Below are positions 60,095 through 64,000 of a stretch of 64,000 bases of DNA, piece by piece (the stretch's first letter is position 1; each line of letters starts with the position of its first letter). The notes under the pieces are model-generated. The model made no database searches. It was not told the origin of the DNA and worked only from the letters and a program-made list of their open reading frames with translations. The stretch is from assembly GCF_001439635.1 (NCBI RefSeq), contig NZ_LMBZ01000024.1, positions 1 through 64,000 on the forward strand, in the 5' to 3' direction. The stretch is from Solibacillus cecembensis. Its GTDB lineage: Bacteria; Bacillota; Bacilli; Bacillales_A; Planococcaceae. The position numbers and the translations under genes are program-made.

Positions 60095-61081
60095 ATGAAA
60101 AGAACACTACCAAATTCCATCACTAACAACTTAGAGTTACCAGTTATAGCCGCACCAATGTTTTTAGTTTCAGGTCCTGAACTCGTCATAGCTAGCTGTG
60201 AAAACGGTATCATTGGCTCTTTTCCATTACAAAATGCAAGAACTATCGAAGTATTAGAGGATTGGCTAAAACAACTGACAACTACTCTTAGTCAATTAAA
60301 GGCTGACAATCCAACAAAGAAAATCGCTCCTTGGGCAGCTAATCTCGTTGTGCACCGGTCTTATGATCGAATGGACCAAGAGCTTGAGCTAGTCAAAAAA
60401 TATCAGCCTCCTATTGTCATTACAGCTTTAGGAAATCCAGGTCGGGTAATAGAAGCTGTCCATAGTTACGGTGGCTTAGTGTTTGCGGATGTAAACTCTA
60501 TTCCATTTGCAAAGAAAGCTGCAGCTACCGGAGTTGATGGTTTAATTTTAGTGACTTCTGGTGCTGGTGGACATACAGGGATGGTGAATAATTTTGCCTT
60601 TATTGAGGCTGTTCAAGAATTTTGGAACGGATATATTGTTTTAGCTGGAGGCATGTCTACTGGGCAAAGTATTTTTGCAACAGAGGCTTTAGGTGCTGAT
60701 TTAGCTTATATGGGCACGAAATTTATCGTTGCTGAAGAAAGCAATGCCAGCCAAGAATATAAGGAAATGTTATTACGAACAAATAGCGAGGACATTATTT
60801 TAACGGATGCATTTACCGGCGTACCTGCCAATATGATTCGCGAAAGTATTGAAAAGGCTGGATACGAAGTCAGTAAATTAAAGAAAAAAGAAAAAATTGA
60901 CTTTGAACAACCTCTTAATGCATCAAAAGCATGGAAAAATATTTGGTCTGCTGGTCATGGTGTTGGCCATATTAAAGAAATCCAACCAATGGCGGCTATA
61001 ATTCAAACATTAAAAACGGAGTATGATGAAGCAAGAGATGCTTTAATAGGTAATAAAAAATTGCAGGAGGAACTTCTATGA
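60095..61081 (+). CDS. Nitronate monooxygenase-like flavin oxidoreductase
   Basis: 328 residues from ATG 60095 (MKRTLPNSITNNLELPVIAAPMFLVSGPELV) behind GAAAGGTGAAT. TIM-barrel with the FMN-phosphate motif GAGGHTG at 156-162 (His160) and the LAGGMSTGQS and ADLAYMGTKF stretches of class I NMO/2-nitropropane dioxygenase relatives. Such enzymes oxidise nitronates or, in other members, reduce enoyl or quinone-like compounds with FMN. It overlaps the carotenoid oxygenase start (ATGA), so the two are translated together. The exact reaction here is unknown. Confidence 0.88.
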   Translation: MKRTLPNSITNNLELPVIAAPMFLVSGPELVIASCENGIIGSFPLQNARTIEVLEDWLKQLTTTLSQLKADNPTKKIAPWAANLVVHRSYDRMDQELELVKKYQPPIVITALGNPGRVIEAVHSYGGLVFADVNSIPFAKKAAATGVDGLILVTSGAGGHTGMVNNFAFIEAVQEFWNGYIVLAGGMSTGQSIFATEALGADLAYMGTKFIVAEESNASQEYKEMLLRTNSEDIILTDAFTGVPANMIRESIEKAGYEVSKLKKKEKIDFEQPLNASKAWKNIWSAGHGVGHIKEIQPMAAIIQTLKTEYDEARDALIGNKKLQEELL

Positions 61082-62511
61082 CAAACAGTGTAGAAACGAA
61101 ATTTTACAATCCATATTTTGAAGAAAACCTTTATGGACCTGCTAAAGATGAAATGTTTATTGATAATCTGAAAGTGATTGAAGGTGAAGTACCAATAGAT
61201 ATTTACGGGGCATACATCCGTAACGGTCCTAATCCAAAACATGAACCAAAAGGACGTTATCATTGGTTTGACGGTGACGGTATGCTGCACGGTGTTTATT
61301 TTAATGATGGTAAAGTAAGTTATCGCAATCGTTATGTGAATACGAAATCGTTCCAACACGAAGCAATAGAAGGTCGAGCTCTTTGGACAGGATTAATGGA
61401 AAGTAAAAAAGAAAATCCATTTTTTGAAAAAGAGAAAAACACTTCAAATACAGATGTTGTATTCCATAATGGTAATTTACTAAGTTTGTGGTACCGTGCT
61501 GGCCAACCTTATAAAGTCGATGCTCTTACTTTAGAAACAATAGGTGTTGAAGATTTTGGCGGTAAATTGACAGGCAACGTTTCAGCTCACTCTAAGGTCG
61601 ATGAAAAAACAGGCGAATTTCTATTTTTTGATTATGGCAATACGTATCCATATATGATGTATGGGGTTGCATCTGCCACGGGTGAACTTGTTCATTGTGT
61701 GCCGATTGAATTACCAGGACCACGGTTACCTCATGATATGGCCATTACTACAAATTACTCAATTTTAATGGACTTACCATTATTTAATGATCCTGAGGCT
61801 GCAAAATTAGGGTTTTATAAATCGAAGTTTTTCCGAGAGTTACCAAGTCGATTCGGCATTATCCCACGTTATGGTGGTGCAAATGAAATTAAATGGTTCG
61901 AATCATCCCCTTGCTATATTTACCATGTAGTAAATGCGTGGGAAGAAGGCGATGAAATTGTGATGGTTTGCTGTCGGGTAAAAGAACCTCAACCACCTGA
62001 ATCAAAAGATGACGGCCCATTAGAGCGTATGCTAGCCTTTTTACGTCTCGATGCACAAATGCATTGTTGGCGGTTCAACCTGAAAACGGGTGCCACAAAA
62101 GAATATGAATTATGTGATAACAATACAGAATTCCCTGTCATCAATTTAGATTATACAGGTGTGAAATCCCGTTTTTCTTACAATGTCTGTATTTCAAATG
62201 GTCGTACATTAGAATTTGAAGCTGTTGCGAAATATGATACATGGACAGGTAATTCAATCCGATATGAGTTTGGTCCAGGTCGATTTGGTACGGAAGGCGC
62301 TTATGCCCCACGTCCAAACGCAAAAAGTGAAGATGACGGCTACTTAATCACGTATGTTTATGATCAAAATGAAGATAAATCAGAGTTACTCATTTTAGAT
62401 GCGAAAAACTTTGATTTAGGACCAATTGCACGCTTAGAAATTCCGCAACGTATTCCAATGGGATTCCATGCAACATGGGTACATGGAGAAAAACTATACG
62501 ATGAAAAATAA
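61078..62511 (+). CDS. Carotenoid cleavage oxygenase family enzyme (RPE65/lignostilbene dioxygenase/isoeugenol oxygenase type)
   Basis: 477 residues, a length typical of bacterial lignostilbene and isoeugenol oxygenases. All four iron-binding histidines can be placed: H171 (NVSAHSKV), H219 (RLPHDMA), H283 (CYIYHVVNAW) and H464 (GFHATWVHG). YIRNGPNP and HWFDGDGMLHG (47-71) are family signatures. The enzyme splits an alkene C=C with O2. Candidates are isoeugenol, ferulate-derived styrenes, stilbenes or apocarotenoids; Lysinibacillus strains are reported to make vanillin from isoeugenol. The neighbouring ligase favours a phenylpropanoid or long-chain acid context. Confidence 0.93.
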   Translation: MTNSVETKFYNPYFEENLYGPAKDEMFIDNLKVIEGEVPIDIYGAYIRNGPNPKHEPKGRYHWFDGDGMLHGVYFNDGKVSYRNRYVNTKSFQHEAIEGRALWTGLMESKKENPFFEKEKNTSNTDVVFHNGNLLSLWYRAGQPYKVDALTLETIGVEDFGGKLTGNVSAHSKVDEKTGEFLFFDYGNTYPYMMYGVASATGELVHCVPIELPGPRLPHDMAITTNYSILMDLPLFNDPEAAKLGFYKSKFFRELPSRFGIIPRYGGANEIKWFESSPCYIYHVVNAWEEGDEIVMVCCRVKEPQPPESKDDGPLERMLAFLRLDAQMHCWRFNLKTGATKEYELCDNNTEFPVINLDYTGVKSRFSYNVCISNGRTLEFEAVAKYDTWTGNSIRYEFGPGRFGTEGAYAPRPNAKSEDDGYLITYVYDQNEDKSELLILDAKNFDLGPIARLEIPQRIPMGFHATWVHGEKLYDEK

Positions 62512-62531
62512 ATAAGCGAGGGGTAATGGCG

Positions 62532-64000
62532 ATGATTTTAACAACGAAAAAAAAGATTGAACATTTTACATCTATAGGTTGGTGGGGAGTAAAAACGATT
62601 GACGATTATTTAAATGATTTAGTCAAAAATACACCCAATAAATTAGCTGTTGTTGACCCAGGAAATAAAACCGCTTTATGCAATAAAGAACTTTTAAGAT
62701 TCACCTATGAACAATTAGATGAAAAAATAAATAGTGTAGCTGAACAACTTTTAACATCTGGTATTGGAAAAGATGATATTGTCGCAATTCAACTCCCTAA
62801 TATTGTGGAATTAGTTATTACGTATTTTGCAGTTTTAAGAGTGGGTGCCATTTCAAGTCCCTTCCCTGTTCAATTCCGTGAATTCGAATGTACACAGATG
62901 TTGCAGTCTTTAGAGGCAAAAGCAGTCATTACAATGGATCAAATGAATGATCGTGAATACGCAAAAATGTTTAAGGAAATACAAAAAGACGTACCTTCAC
63001 TTCAAACTATCTTTACGTATGATGAAAGTGATTTAGAAGGTGTATTTACATTAAATCTCGACAAATCTACTACGATTTTTGAAGAATTAAATAAATATAG
63101 AGAAAATCTCGATGTGTCGGCAAATGATACTTTCACAATTTGTTGGACTTCAGGAACAGAAGGAAAGCCAAAAGGAGTACCTCGTAGTCATAATGAATGG
63201 TTAATTAGCGCTTCTGCTAGCGTTGATGGTGCTCAATTAAGTGCTGAAGATAAAATTTTATTAACTTTCCCATTAGTTAATATGGCTGGCATTGGTGGTG
63301 TATTAGTACCTTGGATTTTAACGGGTGGGACACTTGTTTTACATCACCCATTTGACTTCCCAACGTTTCTCCATCAAATCGATGCTGAAAAAATCACCTA
63401 TACGCTTGTGCCGCCAAGTTTACTAACGGCAATGATTAAAAAGCCTGCCATTTTAGGCGGTAAAAATATTAGTTCATTACGTGCAATTGGTACTGGTTCT
63501 GCCCCTATCTCATCTTGGTTAATTACGAGTTGGAAAGATGACCATGGCGTAGACTTACTCAATTATTTTGGTTCCAACGAAGGCGCAACATTTTTAAGTG
63601 ATCTGTATGATGTGCCAGACCCAAAATTGCGTTCGCTTTACTTGCCTCGATTCGGTAGAAAAGGTTTCACTTGGAATAACAAAGTCGCAGAAAAGTTCGA
63701 AAGTAAAATTATTGATTTAGATACAGGCGAAGAAATTTTATTGCCTAATCAACCTGGCGAGTTAAAAATTCGGGGCGCCGGTGTTTTTTCTGGCTATTGG
63801 AAAGCAGATGAAATAAATGCAAAAATATTTGATGAAGAAGGATATTTCAGCACAGGTGATCTATTTGAAATTATTGAGGAGAATGGTGAAGATCGTTACT
63901 ACCGTGTAGTGGGACGTTTAAAAGATATTATCGTCCGCTCTGGCATGAAAATATCTTCTCAAGAAATTGAAGATATTATATTAACACATCCAGCTGTTGA
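62532..64000 (+). CDS. AMP-forming acyl/aryl-CoA ligase (continues past the window)
   Basis: The reading frame is open from ATG 62532 (MILTTKKKIEHFTSIGWWGVKTIDDYL) to the edge, 489 codons without a stop; ATG 62526 is a nearer but worse-spaced alternative to GAGGGG. The A3 core TSGTEGKPKGV, the A5-like NYFGSNEGA and the A7-A8 region STGDLFE...VGRLKDIIVRSGMKIS are visible. It should activate a carboxylate as acyl-adenylate and load CoA. Position after a C=C-cleaving oxygenase suggests that it handles the acid substrate or product of that pathway. Confidence 0.9.
   Translation, partial: MILTTKKKIEHFTSIGWWGVKTIDDYLNDLVKNTPNKLAVVDPGNKTALCNKELLRFTYEQLDEKINSVAEQLLTSGIGKDDIVAIQLPNIVELVITYFAVLRVGAISSPFPVQFREFECTQMLQSLEAKAVITMDQMNDREYAKMFKEIQKDVPSLQTIFTYDESDLEGVFTLNLDKSTTIFEELNKYRENLDVSANDTFTICWTSGTEGKPKGVPRSHNEWLISASASVDGAQLSAEDKILLTFPLVNMAGIGGVLVPWILTGGTLVLHHPFDFPTFLHQIDAEKITYTLVPPSLLTAMIKKPAILGGKNISSLRAIGTGSAPISSWLITSWKDDHGVDLLNYFGSNEGATFLSDLYDVPDPKLRSLYLPRFGRKGFTWNNKVAEKFESKIIDLDTGEEILLPNQPGELKIRGAGVFSGYWKADEINAKIFDEEGYFSTGDLFEIIEENGEDRYYRVVGRLKDIIVRSGMKISSQEIEDIILTHPAV

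Noticed and set aside
1..64000. tRNA, rRNA, complete insertion sequences, prophage or defence systems
   Set aside because: I looked for their usual features and saw none; the only candidate is the two-repeat CRISPR relic.

Overview
The window looks like chromosome of a low-GC, spore-forming member of the Bacillales, most likely Planococcaceae/Caryophanaceae (Lysinibacillus/Solibacillus-like). The clues are AT-rich DNA, strong GGAGG-type ribosome binding sites, a glycine riboswitch, bacilliredoxin, MhqR-type operators, DUF4183 and DUF1572 genes, and sigma-54 activators of the RocR/GabR type. No rRNA, tRNA, complete insertion sequence or prophage was seen. The species call is inference.

Region 1 (1-15.3 kb, almost all minus strand) is mostly housekeeping. 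It holds a quinone-stress cluster (MarR/MhqR-like repressor, a ring-cleaving dioxygenase broken by a 1-base homopolymer frameshift, FMN reductase), a TRM11-like methyltransferase, a DUF3817-MFS fusion, DNA polymerase IV, and an amino-acid permease behind a glycine riboswitch. It continues with a GyrI-like protein, GNAT, nucleoside deoxyribosyltransferase, CheW, an M20 peptidase, a coiled-coil protein, an RsmJ-like methyltransferase and bacilliredoxin. Region 2 (15.4-20.6 kb) is a scrap yard: a VOC protein, an ECF sigma/anti-sigma pair (DUF4179), a decayed DUF1572 gene, fragments of a second DUF4179 locus and GC-rich folded repeats. Within it is a small zinc-ribbon-like gene with a leader peptide and mutually exclusive RNA stems that can hide its ribosome binding site.

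Region 3 (20.6-34.4 kb) is a catabolic island: sodium:solute symporter with DUF3311 partner, nitrilase-family amidase, two nearly identical amidohydrolases from a tandem duplication, a zinc alcohol dehydrogenase, cupin, MATE exporter, aldehyde dehydrogenase and a PuuB-like amine oxidase. A divergent MerR-type regulator carries an RlmA-like C-terminal region. Region 4 (34.4-47.5 kb) is omega-amino-acid catabolism. A sigma-54-controlled operon (class III aminotransferase, aldehyde dehydrogenase, alanine dehydrogenase) faces its PAS/AAA+ activator across a consensus -24/-12 promoter and a 40-bp palindrome. After it come an M20 deacylase, an APC permease, a GNAT protein, and a second aminotransferase plus succinate-semialdehyde dehydrogenase with a divergent LysR regulator.

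Region 5 (47.5-58.3 kb) is mixed: DUF4183 protein and a fragment of another, the intact DUF1572 gene, several small proteins, DUF421, AraC/GyrI regulator, quinone oxidoreductase, DUF2252, thioesterase and alpha/beta hydrolase. Two degenerate 33-nt repeats 66 nt apart look like a relic CRISPR. Region 6 (58.3 kb to the end) is the most interesting: a second PAS/AAA+ sigma-54 activator faces an operon driven by a promoter almost identical to that in region 4. The operon encodes a 62-aa cysteine-containing peptide, a nitronate-monooxygenase-like flavoprotein, a carotenoid-cleavage-oxygenase-family enzyme with all four iron-binding histidines, and an AMP-forming acyl-CoA ligase cut by the window edge. 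This looks like a sigma-54-induced pathway for oxidative cleavage of a phenylpropanoid, stilbene or apocarotenoid.
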